DNA from: Aerococcaceae bacterium DSM 111176
GTDB taxonomy: Bacteria; Bacillota; Bacilli; Lactobacillales; Aerococcaceae
NCBI GenBank assembly: GCA_015863215.1
Contig: JACBXN010000088.1
Span: forward strand, 1-64,000
DNA length: 64,000 nucleotides
Direction of reading: 5' to 3'
Below the pieces are notes generated by a model. That model searched no databases. It was not told where the DNA came from and worked only from the letters and a program-made list of their open reading frames with translations. Within the stretch, counting starts at the first letter, position 1, and every line of letters begins with the position of its first letter. A program made the position numbers and the translations under genes. Of this stretch, positions 1 to 9,013 are shown one piece after another.

Positions 1-42
1 TATGATAAAGAAAAAGCATTAGGACTGCGCCAACAGTACTAA
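1..42 (+). CDS. C-terminal end of an unknown gene cut by the window edge
   Basis: Frame 1 reads 13 codons ending in YDKEKALGLRQQY and a TAA. A good terminator hairpin follows at 84-108, which supports a real gene end converging on rpsI. Too little is visible to name a family. Confidence 0.4.
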   Translation, partial: YDKEKALGLRQQY

Positions 43-83
43 TGCAAGATTTTTTTAAAATTTTCACTTTAATTATAACATGG

Positions 84-108
84 AAGGTGCTTTTTTGCGC
101 CTTTTTTC
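84..108 (+). terminator. Rho-independent terminator of the gene entering from the left
   Basis: A GC-containing stem (AAGGTGC with GCGCCTT, one G-T pair) around a T-rich loop is followed by a T run on the + strand. Confidence 0.7.
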
Positions 109-120
109 TATTTCTTTTCA

Positions 121-151
121 AATAAAACGCCTCTCCATAAGGAAAGACGTT
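121..151 (-). terminator. Terminator of rplM-rpsI
   Basis: On the minus strand an 11-bp stem (AACGTCTTTCC with GGAGAGGCGTT, loop TTAT) runs into TTTTATT just after the rpsI stop. Confidence 0.75.
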
Positions 152-180
152 GTTGTGTGTGTGAAAACGTGATAAACGAA

Positions 181-573
181 TTAACGTTTTGAGAATTGTG
201 ATGATTTACGCGCTTTTTTCTTACCTGGTTTTTTACGTTCAACCATACGTGGGTCACGTGTTAATAAACCGGCAGTTTTTAATGCGCCACGGAAATCTGG
301 ATCAACATTTAATAATGCACGAGCAATACCGTGACGGATTGCACCCGCTTGACCAGAAACTCCTCCACCTTCAACGATAACTTTAACATCATAAGAACCT
401 AAAGTTTCTGTAACATTGAATGGTTGTTTCATAACTTCGTGTAAGTGAGGGAATGGAATGTAATCGTCTAATGAACGATTGTTAATTGTAAATTCTCCAG
501 TACCTGGAACTAAACGTACACGAGCAGTAGATTTTTTACGACGACCTGTACCTAAATATTGTGCTGTAGCCAT
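181..573 (-). CDS. rpsI: 30S ribosomal protein S9
   Basis: S9 binds the head of the 30S subunit and reaches the P-site tRNA with its basic C-terminal tail. The 130 residues have the family length. They open with [20 protein letters not shown] and end in SSQFSKR, the Lys/Arg tail typical of S9. A GAGGAGGGAG ribosome binding site precedes the ATG. It lies 17 bases after rplM in the usual L13-S9 pair and shares its promoter and terminator. Confidence 0.98.
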   Translation of the reverse strand: MATAQYLGTGRRKKSTARVRLVPGTGEFTINNRSLDDYIPFPHLHEVMKQPFNVTETLGSYDVKVIVEGGGVSGQAGAIRHGIARALLNVDPDFRGALKTAGLLTRDPRMVERKKPGKKKARKSSQFSKR

Positions 574-590
574 TTAATTTCTCCCTCCTC

Positions 591-1034
591 TTAGAATAAT
601 GTGTTAATGTCAACAACTGTTGGTTGTTGAGCAGCATGGTTATGCTCTGAACCAGCATAAACATTTAACTTAGTGAATTGTTTACGTCCTAAACGGTTAT
701 CCGGTAACATACCTTTTACAGATAGTTCGATTAAACGTTCTGGGAAACGATCACGCATTTCACCAGCAGACATAGATTTTAATCCACCTGGGTGACCTGT
801 GTGACGGTGGTACATTTTATCAGATGCTTTTTTACCTGTTAAGGCAACTTTTTCTGCATTGATTACGATTACGAAATCTCCTGTATCAATATGAGGAGTG
901 TAAGTAGGTTTATTTTTTCCACGTAAGATTGACGCTACAACTGTTGATAGACGACCTAATGGTACATCTGTCGCATCTAAGACGATCCAGTTACGTTCAA
1001 CTTCGTTTTGCTTAGCCATATATGTTTGACGCAC
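591..1034 (-). CDS. rplM: 50S ribosomal protein L13
   Basis: L13 is an early-assembly protein of the 50S subunit. The product (147 residues, [16 protein letters not shown]...) carries the L13 core with [10 protein letters not shown] and the ELSVKGMLP segment. An upstream ATG at 1049 is in frame, but the ribosome binding site GGAGG sits between it and a GTG at 1034, with correct spacing only for the GTG. The GTG start also gives the usual L13 N-terminus. Transcription starts at the strong promoter at 1123-1151. Confidence 0.97.
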   Translation of the reverse strand: MRQTYMAKQNEVERNWIVLDATDVPLGRLSTVVASILRGKNKPTYTPHIDTGDFVIVINAEKVALTGKKASDKMYHRHTGHPGGLKSMSAGEMRDRFPERLIELSVKGMLPDNRLGRKQFTKLNVYAGSEHNHAAQQPTVVDINTLF

Positions 1035-1116
1035 GATGTTTTCCTCCAATTATGTGATTCTTTGTTTGACAATACTATTGAGTTTCCGGGGCTCTATAGT
1101 GGGGCAAACAATACCG
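1035..1116 (-). promoter_or_regulatory. rplM leader, probable L13-type autoregulatory leader
   Basis: About 80 bases separate the predicted transcription start from the GTG. They contain complementary segments: TTGTTTG with CAAACAA, plus a GCCCC/GGGGC-like core. Firmicutes rplM-rpsI operons often carry an L13 leader element. The match here is inferred from position and hairpin potential, not from an alignment. Confidence 0.5.
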
Positions 1117-1122
1117 TTGTTT

Positions 1123-1151
1123 ATAATACGATGAATTGCAAGTTTTGTCAA
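1123..1151 (-). promoter_or_regulatory. Promoter of rplM-rpsI
   Basis: On the minus strand TTGACA (1146-1151), a 17-base spacer and TATTAT (1123-1128): a near-consensus sigma-70-type promoter pointing at rplM. Confidence 0.85.
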
Positions 1152-1262
1152 CTTAACTGAGTAAAATAATTCAAATATTTTATTACAAATTTATTTCAAC
1201 ACCAAGAATCCTATTCTACCATAATATCGCAACAATTGTGCCGGAATTTCTATCTGAAATTA

Positions 1263-1271
1263 TGTTATAAT
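1263..1271 (+). promoter_or_regulatory. Extended -10 promoter of the gene at 1300
   Basis: TGTTATAAT (TG motif, one base, then TATAAT at 1266-1271) lies about 30 bases upstream of the ATG. No convincing -35 box is seen, as is common for extended -10 promoters. Confidence 0.6.
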
Positions 1272-1299
1272 TGGTGCATTAAAAATCAAGGGGGTTCTC

Positions 1300-1863
1300 A
1301 TGAGTAATCAATCTTATCGCTCTAATTCAAAAAATATTACTGTTGCTGCTCTTTTAACAGCATTTGGGATTTTAATTCCAATTATGATGCCTTTTAAACT
1401 TATTATCGGTCCAGCCTCTTATACATTAGGAAGTCATATTCCGATTAATATTGCAATGTTCAGATCTAGAGGCGTTGGAATTGTTACGGCTCTTGGTACG
1501 ACGATTGGCTTCTTATTAGCTGGATTCCCAATTGTCATCACCTTACGTGCCCTGTCTCATGTTTTATATATTGCTTTAGGAAGTTTTATTTTATCTAGAA
1601 ATCGCTCAATCCTATCTAAAACATCAACACGTTCTATCTTCAACCTCATCATTAATTTCGTTCATGGTGTCGGCGAAGTGATTGTTGTTTATTTATTGAC
1701 ATCTGGAGATATTGGTACTCAAGCTGATTACTTCTATACACTCTTTGTATTAGTAGGATTAGGTACAATTGTTCATGGTTTCATTGATACAGAACTGTCT
1801 TATCAAATTACGAAATTAATCCAACAAAGAACAAATGTTAAAATTACGCAATTAGAATTATAA
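1300..1863 (+). CDS. ECF transporter substrate-binding (S) membrane protein, NiaX-like
   Basis: This 187-residue, very hydrophobic protein has about five to six membrane segments. The first follows NITVAALLTAFGILIPIMM, and a conserved-looking GPASYTLGSHIPINIAMF segment comes next. Size and pattern fit an S component that captures a vitamin and docks on the shared EcfA-EcfA-EcfT module encoded at 19768-22266. My recollection of niacin transporters (NiaX) is the nearest match, but the substrate is not certain. The start has an AGGGGG ribosome binding site. The stop lies 11 bases before the next gene, so the two are probably cotranscribed. Confidence 0.7.
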   Translation: MSNQSYRSNSKNITVAALLTAFGILIPIMMPFKLIIGPASYTLGSHIPINIAMFRSRGVGIVTALGTTIGFLLAGFPIVITLRALSHVLYIALGSFILSRNRSILSKTSTRSIFNLIINFVHGVGEVIVVYLLTSGDIGTQADYFYTLFVLVGLGTIVHGFIDTELSYQITKLIQQRTNVKITQLEL

Positions 1864-1874
1864 TAGGAGTATTT

Positions 1875-3146
1875 ATGACTAAATATGATGTAATCGTCGT
1901 CGGTGCAGGTTCAAGTGGCTTAATGGCTGCCATTAATGCAGCTACACAAGGCGCCAAAGTTATTTTAATAGACAAGAATCCACGTCCTGGCCGTAAACTC
2001 GTGATTTCAGGCGGAGGTCGCTGCAATGTCACAAACCGGACCACACGCGAAGATTTAATCACACATATTCCTGGAAATGGGAAATTTTTATATAGCGCCC
2101 TCGATCAATTTGACCAAGAAGATATTATCCATTTCTTTGAGTCTCGTGGCGTCGCACTCAAGGAAGAGGACCACGGCCGGATGTTCCCCGTCACAGACCG
2201 TGCTCGTACTATTTTAGATACATTGACTGGTGAACTGGAGGAGTTAGGCGTTGAAGTGCGTCAAAGATCAACCGTTTCGAAAGTGTTGTATGACAAAGAC
2301 TTAAATCAGGTATCTGGTATAGAGTTAGAAAACGGAGATATAGTCGAAGGTAAAGCCATTGTATTAGCAGCTGGCGGCCGAGCTTACCCTAGAACTGGGG
2401 CAACCGGTGATGGTTATGCTTGGGCTAGAGCTGCAGGTCATACGATTGAACGACTTTATCCAACGGAGTCCCCTATTTTATCGCACGATGCACTTATTAA
2501 ACGCAATCACCTAAAAGGTGTTTCGCTCCGCGATGTGCGTGTTACATTATGGAATGGACCCGAACATCAAAAATCACTCGTTGAGCATCAAATGGATATG
2601 GTCATTACCCATTTTGGTTATTCAGGTCCTGCGATTCTTCGTACTTCAGGCCATGTGAATCAATACTTACATGACGAAAACGCAGAAACTGCTTATTTAT
2701 CAATTAATTTAGTTCCAAATCTAACGGAAGATGAATTTAAACAAGTAGCTGAAGAAAATCGGAATAAACAAATGACCACCATTTTAAAACAGTGGATGCC
2801 TGAAAAGATGGCTGAAGAGGTTTTATGGCGCAGTGAGATAGAAAAGACCGCTGCGTTCAAGCAACTAACGCATGCTCAAATTGATTCATTGTGGAACAAT
2901 ATGACCGTCTTTACCTTCACTGCTTACGGCACTCAGCCGATTGAAAAAGGATTTGTAACTGGTGGCGGTGTTTCTACGAAAGAAGTTAATCCGCGTTCAA
3001 TGGAATCAAAACTGATGGCTGGTTTATTCTTTTGCGGTGAGTTATTAGACATTAATGGTTATACTGGTGGCTATAATATTACTGCTGCCTTTGTAACTGG
3101 GACGATTGCAGGACAAAATGCTGCTTGGACATCGTTTTCTCTATAA
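1875..3146 (+). CDS. Flavoprotein of the HI0933/YhiN family (NAD(P)/FAD-dependent oxidoreductase)
   Basis: A Rossmann dinucleotide motif GAGSSG sits at residues 10-15, followed by the family signature SGGGRCNVTN at 45-54. The C-terminal CGELLDINGYTGGYNI closes the FAD site. The 423 residues match family length. The substrate is unknown for the whole family, so no reaction can be named. A GGAG site precedes the ATG and a terminator follows at 3152. It probably forms a two-gene unit with the S component upstream. Confidence 0.9.
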   Translation: MTKYDVIVVGAGSSGLMAAINAATQGAKVILIDKNPRPGRKLVISGGGRCNVTNRTTREDLITHIPGNGKFLYSALDQFDQEDIIHFFESRGVALKEEDHGRMFPVTDRARTILDTLTGELEELGVEVRQRSTVSKVLYDKDLNQVSGIELENGDIVEGKAIVLAAGGRAYPRTGATGDGYAWARAAGHTIERLYPTESPILSHDALIKRNHLKGVSLRDVRVTLWNGPEHQKSLVEHQMDMVITHFGYSGPAILRTSGHVNQYLHDENAETAYLSINLVPNLTEDEFKQVAEENRNKQMTTILKQWMPEKMAEEVLWRSEIEKTAAFKQLTHAQIDSLWNNMTVFTFTAYGTQPIEKGFVTGGGVSTKEVNPRSMESKLMAGLFFCGELLDINGYTGGYNITAAFVTGTIAGQNAAWTSFSL

Positions 3147-3151
3147 TACTT

Positions 3152-3175
3152 TCCCCTGAATAAGGGGATTTTTTT
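3152..3175 (+). terminator. Terminator after the flavoprotein gene
   Basis: TCCCCT/AGGGGA stem with a 5-base loop followed by seven T. Confidence 0.85.
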
Positions 3176-3233
3176 GTATTATGGTGTAATTTTTGCTAAC
3201 TTAATAGAAGAATAAATTAAGTGAGGAAAAGAT

Positions 3234-3842
3234 ATGTCTGAATATAATAAAATGATTAGTGGGGAATTGTATGATTCAAGTGATGAAGAGTTAGGGGCGT
3301 TGTCCTTTAAACAACGTGGCTTGATGTCACGTTACAATCAGTTACCCTATGAAGCAATTGATGAGCGCCGTGAAATGTTAAAGGATTTATTTGGTAGTAT
3401 TGGTGAATGCGCAACTGTTCAAGCTCCAGTTCGCATTGATTACGGGGTTAATGTGCATATCGGTGATAATTTTTATGCCAATTATGATTCGATTTTCTTA
3501 GATGTTGCGCCAATTGAGATTGGTGATAATGTAATGTTCGCACCTCGTGTAGGTCTTTACACTGCAACGCATCCCATCGACCCAGGCGTCCGTAATCGTG
3601 GTCTAGAATATGCTAAACCGATTAAAATTGGATCAAATTCATGGCTAGGTGCTAATACAACTGTTTTACCTGATGTAACAATTGGCGAAAATGTGGTTAT
3701 TGGTGGCGGTTCGGTTGTGACGAATGATATTCCAGATAATGTCGTTGCATACGGAAATCCCTGCCGCGTGATTCGCCCGATTGACGAGAATGATAAAAAA
3801 TACTGGGAAGATTTAGAAACGAAGTATTATGAAGAAAAATAA
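3234..3842 (+). CDS. Sugar O-acetyltransferase (maltose/galactoside acetyltransferase family)
   Basis: Transfers acetyl from acetyl-CoA to a sugar hydroxyl; the family includes LacA, Maa and NodL. The first 55 residues form the helical cap of the Maa/LacA subfamily. From about residue 65 hexapeptide repeats build a left-handed beta-helix (IEIGDNVMF, IKIGSNSWLG, VTIGENVVIGGGS). The catalytic His lies in TATHP. Length (202) is normal. It stands alone between two terminators and has a GAGG binding site; substrate and role cannot be told from the context. Confidence 0.92.
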   Translation: MSEYNKMISGELYDSSDEELGALSFKQRGLMSRYNQLPYEAIDERREMLKDLFGSIGECATVQAPVRIDYGVNVHIGDNFYANYDSIFLDVAPIEIGDNVMFAPRVGLYTATHPIDPGVRNRGLEYAKPIKIGSNSWLGANTTVLPDVTIGENVVIGGGSVVTNDIPDNVVAYGNPCRVIRPIDENDKKYWEDLETKYYEEK

Positions 3843-3888
3843 ATAGTGCGATCTTCGTTTGCATTTACTGACTAATTATGAATACTAG

Positions 3889-3911
3889 AACGCCTTTATG
3901 GGCGTTTTTTT
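3889..3911 (+). terminator. Terminator of the acetyltransferase gene
   Basis: AACGCC/GGCGTT stem, 6-base loop, then a T run. Confidence 0.85.
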
Positions 3912-3920
3912 ACTGCTATA

Positions 3921-3949
3921 TTGCAATTAACTCGTATTTAAATTAAAAT
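3921..3949 (+). promoter_or_regulatory. Promoter of the amino-acid ABC transporter operon
   Basis: TTGCAA (3921-3926), a 17-base spacer, and TAAAAT (3944-3949), about 30 bases before the start codon. Confidence 0.7.
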
Positions 3950-3981
3950 AGAATACTATTATTATACAAGGAGATATGTCT

Positions 3982-5598
3982 ATGAAGAACTACCGAGTCC
4001 CTGTAATTACAACATTACTCATTTTATTATTTAGTATCTTTATGCCGCTTTCAGCAGTCGTGTCGGCACAAGATAATACTAATATAGAAGAAATTAATCA
4101 AGAGTTAGAAACCCCAGGTGTCCTACGTGTTGGTATGGAGGCAAACTATGCGCCATTCAACTGGTCACAAACATCTGCATCCAATGGGGGTATTGCTATC
4201 AGCAACTCTAACGGCGAATATGCGAATGGTTATGATGCTCAAATAGCCCAACGCATTGCAGACGAATTAGGTTTACAATTAGAAATTGTCAAATTAGAAT
4301 GGGACGGACTACCGCCGGCATTGCAGTCAGGTAAAATTGATGCAATTATTGCCGGAATGTCCCCTACTCCGGAAAGAGCTCAACAAATCGACTTTACTGA
4401 CAGTTACTATGAATCAGATATTGTCCTAGTTTTACGTAGTGATTCTGATTATGCAGACGCATCATCACTAGAGGACTTCACTGGTGCTCGTGTTACTGGT
4501 CAATTGAATACTTTCCACTACGATTTAGTAGAAGAAATCCCTGATGTTGAACAACAAACAGCGATGGATTCGTTCCCGACGATGATTTCATCAGTAATGT
4601 CAGATAAATCGGATGCTTACGTTTCAGAACGTCCCGGTGCAATGGCAGCCGTTGCAGCAAATAGTGATTTAACTTATGTCACTTTCGCTGATGGCGAAGG
4701 TTTTGATACGAGTGCAGTCGATACAAGTATCGCAGTGGGGACGCGTAAAGACTCTGGCTTAACGAGTTATATTAATGAAGTTTTAGCAACAATTCCTCAA
4801 GCTGAACGTGACCAATTGATGCAAGATATGGTTGATTTAAATGAACGTGGTGAGAGCACTGGGTTCTGGGGAGATGTTCGCAACATTTGGGATAATTTCG
4901 GAACGCAATTCCTACGCGGTGCAGGTAGCACAATGTTTATTGCATTAACATCTACGATCATTGGTTTCTTAATTGGTTTAGTGATTGCGATTTACCGCTC
5001 ATTACCAATTACTAAAGCAAGTGGCGCAATTAAATTTGGACTATTTAAATTAGTCGACTTCCTTATCATTGCTTATATCGAAATTTTCCGTGGAACACCA
5101 ATGATGGTTCAAGCGATGTTGATTTTCTACGGATCTAAACTATTCTTTGATATCGATATGTCTTCAATGTCTGCAGCCTTACTGATTGTATCAGTCAATA
5201 CAGCTGCTTACTTATCTGAAGTTATTCGTGGTGGTATTCACGGTGTGGATGATGGTCAATTGGAAGCATCTAAAGCGATTGGGATGAATCACGTTCAAGC
5301 GATGACTTACGTCATTTTACCTCAAGCAATCCGAAATATTTTACCAGCTTTAGGTAATGAATTTGTGATTAATATTAAAGATACGTCTGTCCTGAACGTA
5401 ATCGCAGTAACTGAATTATTCTTCGTTACGCGCTCTGCTTCAGGTTCAACATATATGACTTTCCAAACATTCTTTATTGCCGCATTAATTTACTTCGTCT
5501 TAACGTTCACAACAACACGTCTCTTACGTTTAGTTGAGCGAAAAATGGACGGCCGTTCAGATTATACAGTTTATGAATCTAGCTCAATGCCACAATAA
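3982..5598 (+). CDS. glnP: Polar amino-acid ABC transporter, fused substrate-binding protein and permease
   Basis: The protein joins a family-3 extracellular receptor to a His/Glu/Gln-type permease. A signal segment (about residues 1-28, ending SAVVSAQ) is followed by the receptor domain (about 45-285, with [14 protein letters not shown]). The permease domain (about 305-525) carries the EAA loop [22 protein letters not shown]. Such fusions are typical of Lactobacillales GlnP. Here there is one receptor domain, not the tandem pair of Lactococcus GlnP. An ATG at 3976 is only 2 bases from the AAGGAG site, so the ATG at 3982 is chosen. It is followed 14 bases later by its ATPase. The substrate (Gln, Glu, Asn or another polar amino acid) is inferred. 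Confidence 0.9.
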   Translation: MKNYRVPVITTLLILLFSIFMPLSAVVSAQDNTNIEEINQELETPGVLRVGMEANYAPFNWSQTSASNGGIAISNSNGEYANGYDAQIAQRIADELGLQLEIVKLEWDGLPPALQSGKIDAIIAGMSPTPERAQQIDFTDSYYESDIVLVLRSDSDYADASSLEDFTGARVTGQLNTFHYDLVEEIPDVEQQTAMDSFPTMISSVMSDKSDAYVSERPGAMAAVAANSDLTYVTFADGEGFDTSAVDTSIAVGTRKDSGLTSYINEVLATIPQAERDQLMQDMVDLNERGESTGFWGDVRNIWDNFGTQFLRGAGSTMFIALTSTIIGFLIGLVIAIYRSLPITKASGAIKFGLFKLVDFLIIAYIEIFRGTPMMVQAMLIFYGSKLFFDIDMSSMSAALLIVSVNTAAYLSEVIRGGIHGVDDGQLEASKAIGMNHVQAMTYVILPQAIRNILPALGNEFVINIKDTSVLNVIAVTELFFVTRSASGSTYMTFQTFFIAALIYFVLTFTTTRLLRLVERKMDGRSDYTVYESSSMPQ

Positions 5599-5612
5599 TA
5601 AAGGAGGACAAA

Positions 5613-6365
5613 ATGGAACAATCGATATTAAATATTCAAAATTTACAGAAAAAGTATGGCGATAATCTTGTCCTCAAAGACATTTCAATGTCTGTTGAAA
5701 AAGGTGAAGTCATCAGTATTATCGGTTCATCTGGATCTGGTAAATCAACCTTCTTACGTTGTATTAATTTACTAGAAACACCAACAGACGGTGATATTTT
5801 ATACCATGATCAATCTATTTTAGACGGCAAATTTGACCAAACAAAATACCGTGCGAAAGTGGGTATGGTATTCCAATCATTTAATTTATTTAAAAACATG
5901 ACGGTATTAGAAAATTGTACCGTTGGTCAAATTAAAATTTTAAAACGATCGCGTACTGAAGCAGAAAAAATTGCTTTAGAACATTTGGAAAAGGTCGGCA
6001 TGGCCCGCTACCGCGATGCAAAACCACATCAATTATCCGGTGGTCAACAGCAACGTGTTGCGATTGCTAGAGCATTATCTATGGATCCTGAGGTATTACT
6101 CTTTGATGAACCGACGAGTGCATTAGACCCGGAAACAGTGGGCGAAGTATTACATACAATGACACAACTCGCTAAAGAAGGCTTAACGATGATTGTCGTT
6201 ACTCACGAAATGGCCTTTGCCCGTGACGTTTCAACGCGCATTGTCTTCATGGACCAAGGTGTAATTGCAGAAGAAGGTAACCCTACTGATGTAATTAACA
6301 ACCCAGAACATCCTCGTCTAGTTGAATTCTTAACACGTTACCGTGACGAGAGCCAACAAAACTAA
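5613..6365 (+). CDS. glnQ: Polar amino-acid ABC transporter ATP-binding protein
   Basis: Powers uptake through the permease encoded just upstream. Walker [10 protein letters not shown] lies at residues 38-46. The signature LSGGQQQR, Walker [12 protein letters not shown] and switch His in VVTHEM are all intact. The length of 250 residues is standard for GlnQ/HisP. The gene has an AAGGAGG site and ends at a strong terminator, so the operon is glnP-glnQ only. Confidence 0.95.
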   Translation: MEQSILNIQNLQKKYGDNLVLKDISMSVEKGEVISIIGSSGSGKSTFLRCINLLETPTDGDILYHDQSILDGKFDQTKYRAKVGMVFQSFNLFKNMTVLENCTVGQIKILKRSRTEAEKIALEHLEKVGMARYRDAKPHQLSGGQQQRVAIARALSMDPEVLLFDEPTSALDPETVGEVLHTMTQLAKEGLTMIVVTHEMAFARDVSTRIVFMDQGVIAEEGNPTDVINNPEHPRLVEFLTRYRDESQQN

Positions 6366-6427
6366 AATAATTATTTTGATGATGAGTAACAACTCGTGAG
6401 ATTTCGGAAGTTGTTATTCGATTCATT

Positions 6428-6469
6428 AAGCCACCAAACCCAGTTGATTCTGAGTTTGGTGGCTTTTTT
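6428..6469 (+). terminator. Terminator of glnPQ
   Basis: Twelve-base arms AAGCCACCAAAC/GTTTGGTGGCTT around a 14-base loop, then a T run. Confidence 0.9.
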
Positions 6470-6595
6470 GTTTGGAGCATTTTTTAAAAATTTACATAAA
6501 ATTTACAATTGTTTGAAAAAGAGTCCCTAAATTTTACTGCACTTGCGTATATTCTATAGCAAGCCAATATGGCTGATAGAAAGAAGGTAGAAACA

Positions 6596-7315
6596 ATGGC
6601 TGAAAGAGCTCAAAGTTTGACGGTTTCGCGTAAGGAAATGAAGTTCTTACTCAATTTAGAGGACCGTATGAAATTAATTCAGGCATTAGATACATTATTA
6701 GTGCCGGATGCTTATGGAAATTATGATGGTTACCGTGTACGCTCGGTGTATTTTGATGGACTAGATAATCAAGATTATATTGAAAAGCAGGCAAAATTCG
6801 ACTTCGTTAAGCGTGTGCGTTTGAGAACTTATTCTGCGAATGCGACAACGGCTAAGTTTGAAATTAAGAAAAAATGGACACATAGTCAAATTAAAGATTC
6901 GGTCGTTGTCAGCCGAGAAGACGCTGAAGAAATGATTAAAGGGAATTTTGACGTCTTGAAAAAATACGATGACCCAACCGCAGAATTAGGTTATGAAATT
7001 TGTTCGACAATGGGATACCGCCCTATTTCAATGGTTGAATATAAACGTCGTGCCTATACGCATCCGTTCTTTTCGACAAGGATTACTTTAGATAGTGAAT
7101 TGCAATATTGTATTTTTTATTATGATTTATTTTCTGAAAATCCTTATCCGCACTATCAAAGTGTGATGCCAATTACACAAACCATTTTGGAAGTGAAATA
7201 TGATACTTATTTATTCCCTCAAATTCAAGATGTGTTAACGCGTTTGAATTTACAAAAGTGTCCCGTCAGTAAATTTGGTTCGTCGCGGTCACTATTAGAA
7301 CAATATTATTACTAA
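6596..7315 (+). CDS. VTC-domain protein, putative polyphosphate polymerase
   Basis: VTC domains form a beta-barrel tunnel; in yeast Vtc4 this makes polyphosphate from ATP. The product has the expected basic tunnel strands, such as KRVRLRTYS and KFEIKKKW, and the late acidic strand ILEVKYD. It is about 239 residues. An ATG at 6569 lacks a binding site. AGAAGGT precedes the ATG at 6596 with good spacing, so that start is preferred. The partner gene follows 13 bases downstream. Polyphosphate synthesis is inferred from the family; other nucleotide-phosphate activities are possible. Confidence 0.85.
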   Translation: MAERAQSLTVSRKEMKFLLNLEDRMKLIQALDTLLVPDAYGNYDGYRVRSVYFDGLDNQDYIEKQAKFDFVKRVRLRTYSANATTAKFEIKKKWTHSQIKDSVVVSREDAEEMIKGNFDVLKKYDDPTAELGYEICSTMGYRPISMVEYKRRAYTHPFFSTRITLDSELQYCIFYYDLFSENPYPHYQSVMPITQTILEVKYDTYLFPQIQDVLTRLNLQKCPVSKFGSSRSLLEQYYY

Positions 7316-7328
7316 TGATTAAGGAGAA

Positions 7329-8003
7329 ATGATGATGCAAAATTTAACTGGTTTGACTGAAGTCTCTTCAAGTATTAATCCACCTTTGGATATTATGGAG
7401 GTGGTTATTTCGATCGGAGTAACCATATTACTGTCGGTTATTATGTTCTTTACTTTTAAATACAGTCGTTCGGGAATGGTATATGACCCGAAATTTAATG
7501 CCACACTTGTTTTAATTTCTCTAGTGGTGACACTCATAATGAATTTAATTCAATCGAATTTAGCCTTGTCCGTTGGGATGATGGGATCTCTTTCGATTGT
7601 CCGCTTTAGAACCAATACAAAAGACCCGCGTGACTTAGGTTTTGTTTTTTGGGCAATGGCAATTGGTTTAGCCAGTGCGACGCAAAACTTTTTTGTTGGT
7701 TTAATTGGTTCTGCTGTCATTGCTGTTTTCTTATTTATTACGGGAGATCGTCGTACTTCCTCACGTAGTATGCTGGTAGTTATTCGTGGTAGTCGTTCAA
7801 ATGTGCCACTAATTGCTGATACAGTCTTACGTAATGTCAATAATGCCCGCTTAAAAGCCCAAAATCTACTCCCAGAGTCCTTTGAATTAGTTTATGAGAT
7901 AAAGACCCGCTCGGAGATTGAACAACGCTTACTGGACGAGTTAATGACCATAGATGGCGTTGACTCGGTCAATATGTTAGCACCGTCAGCGGAGGTAGTT
8001 TAA
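7329..8003 (+). CDS. DUF4956 family membrane protein
   Basis: The 224-residue protein has about four membrane helices in its first half, with the conserved stretch MGSLSIVRFRTNTKDPRDLG between them, and a soluble C-terminal half. DUF4956 proteins are commonly encoded beside VTC-domain proteins in bacteria, and the pair is proposed to act together at the membrane; the biochemical role is unknown. The stop overlaps a four-codon reading frame with its own binding site (see findings). Confidence 0.88.
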   Translation: MMMQNLTGLTEVSSSINPPLDIMEVVISIGVTILLSVIMFFTFKYSRSGMVYDPKFNATLVLISLVVTLIMNLIQSNLALSVGMMGSLSIVRFRTNTKDPRDLGFVFWAMAIGLASATQNFFVGLIGSAVIAVFLFITGDRRTSSRSMLVVIRGSRSNVPLIADTVLRNVNNARLKAQNLLPESFELVYEIKTRSEIEQRLLDELMTIDGVDSVNMLAPSAEVV

Positions 8004-8023
8004 ATGGAACTTACATAAATAGA

Positions 8024-8066
8024 AAAACCACTTTCAATTCTCATGATTGAAAGTGGTTTTATTTTT
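8024..8066. terminator. Bidirectional terminator between DUF4956 and the dehydrogenase
   Basis: Perfect 15-bp arms AAAACCACTTTCAAT/ATTGAAAGTGGTTTT with a 7-base loop. A and T runs on both sides serve the two convergent genes. Confidence 0.9.
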
Positions 8067-8089
8067 ATGGAATACATTTCCCTCACATG

Positions 8090-8842
8090 TTAATCGACGG
8101 GATAGCCACCTAAAGTCCAGCCACCATCTTGGATAATATTTTGGCCTTGAATATAATCGGAATCATCTGATGCTAGGAATAGTGACGTTTTCGCAATTTC
8201 TTCCGGTGTCCCGGCACGGCCAAGAGGAGATTTTAACAAGCGCTTGTCTTCAATCCCTTCAGTCATTGGGGTGTCAATAAATCCTGGTGATAAGACATTG
8301 ACCTTGATTCCTTTCGGACCATATTCATGTGCTAGTTGTCTTGTTTGGCCGACTAAACCATATTTGGATGACATATAAGGCGTCCCACCAACTCCAACCA
8401 TGGCTGTTGCTTGTGACGCGACATTTATAATAACGCCACTTCCCTTTTCAGCCATGTGTTTAAGAGCATGCTTAGCAGCAACCCATGGTGCTTTTAAGTT
8501 TACAGCAATCACTTCATCAAATAATGCCTCATCTGTATCTTCGATTAAATCATAATTATCGAGGATTCCAGCACCATTATATAAAATGTCCAGTCCACCC
8601 AGGCGGTCGATTGTTCCGTTAACAGCTGCTGCAATTGCCTGTGAGTCTTTCACGTCAACTGCCACAAAAATCGCTTCGCCACCCTCGGCTTCAATAGCAT
8701 CAATAATGGCTTGAGCCTTTTCTTCATTACGTCCTGCGATTGCTACTCGGGCACCTTCTTTCGCATACAATTTAGCTGTTGCTTCCCCGAGCCCTGAAGT
8801 TCCACCAAAAATTAATGCCACGCGTTTATCTAATTTTCCCAT
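8090..8842 (-). CDS. SDR-family oxidoreductase
   Basis: A classical short-chain dehydrogenase/reductase of 250 residues. It has the NAD(P)-binding GGTSGLG near residue 13, a structural NGAG, and the catalytic Tyr-Lys pair in PYMSSK with an upstream Ser in NVASQ. The C-terminal DGGWTLGG matches 3-oxoacyl-ACP reductase-like and sugar or steroid dehydrogenase-like members. The substrate cannot be assigned. It is monocistronic, convergent with the VTC pair. Confidence 0.9.
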   Translation of the reverse strand: MGKLDKRVALIFGGTSGLGEATAKLYAKEGARVAIAGRNEEKAQAIIDAIEAEGGEAIFVAVDVKDSQAIAAAVNGTIDRLGGLDILYNGAGILDNYDLIEDTDEALFDEVIAVNLKAPWVAAKHALKHMAEKGSGVIINVASQATAMVGVGGTPYMSSKYGLVGQTRQLAHEYGPKGIKVNVLSPGFIDTPMTEGIEDKRLLKSPLGRAGTPEEIAKTSLFLASDDSDYIQGQNIIQDGGWTLGGYPVD

Positions 8843-8963
8843 TCTTCAATTCCTTTCTCTATTTAACTGATACTTACTTCTTATACATATATACTAGAAT
8901 GAATTCGTTTCAATAGCAAAGGTAATGCATAAAGATGGGATAACAGTGATAATTTTTTAAAAA

Positions 8964-8995
8964 CAAAAAAACCTACCACAAATATTCGGGTAGGT
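8964..8995 (-). terminator. Terminator of the LysM protein gene
   Basis: Minus-strand stem ACCTACC/GGTAGGT followed by seven T, 20 bases after the stop. Confidence 0.75.
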
Positions 8996-9013
8996 CTGTT
9001 GTATATATATATA

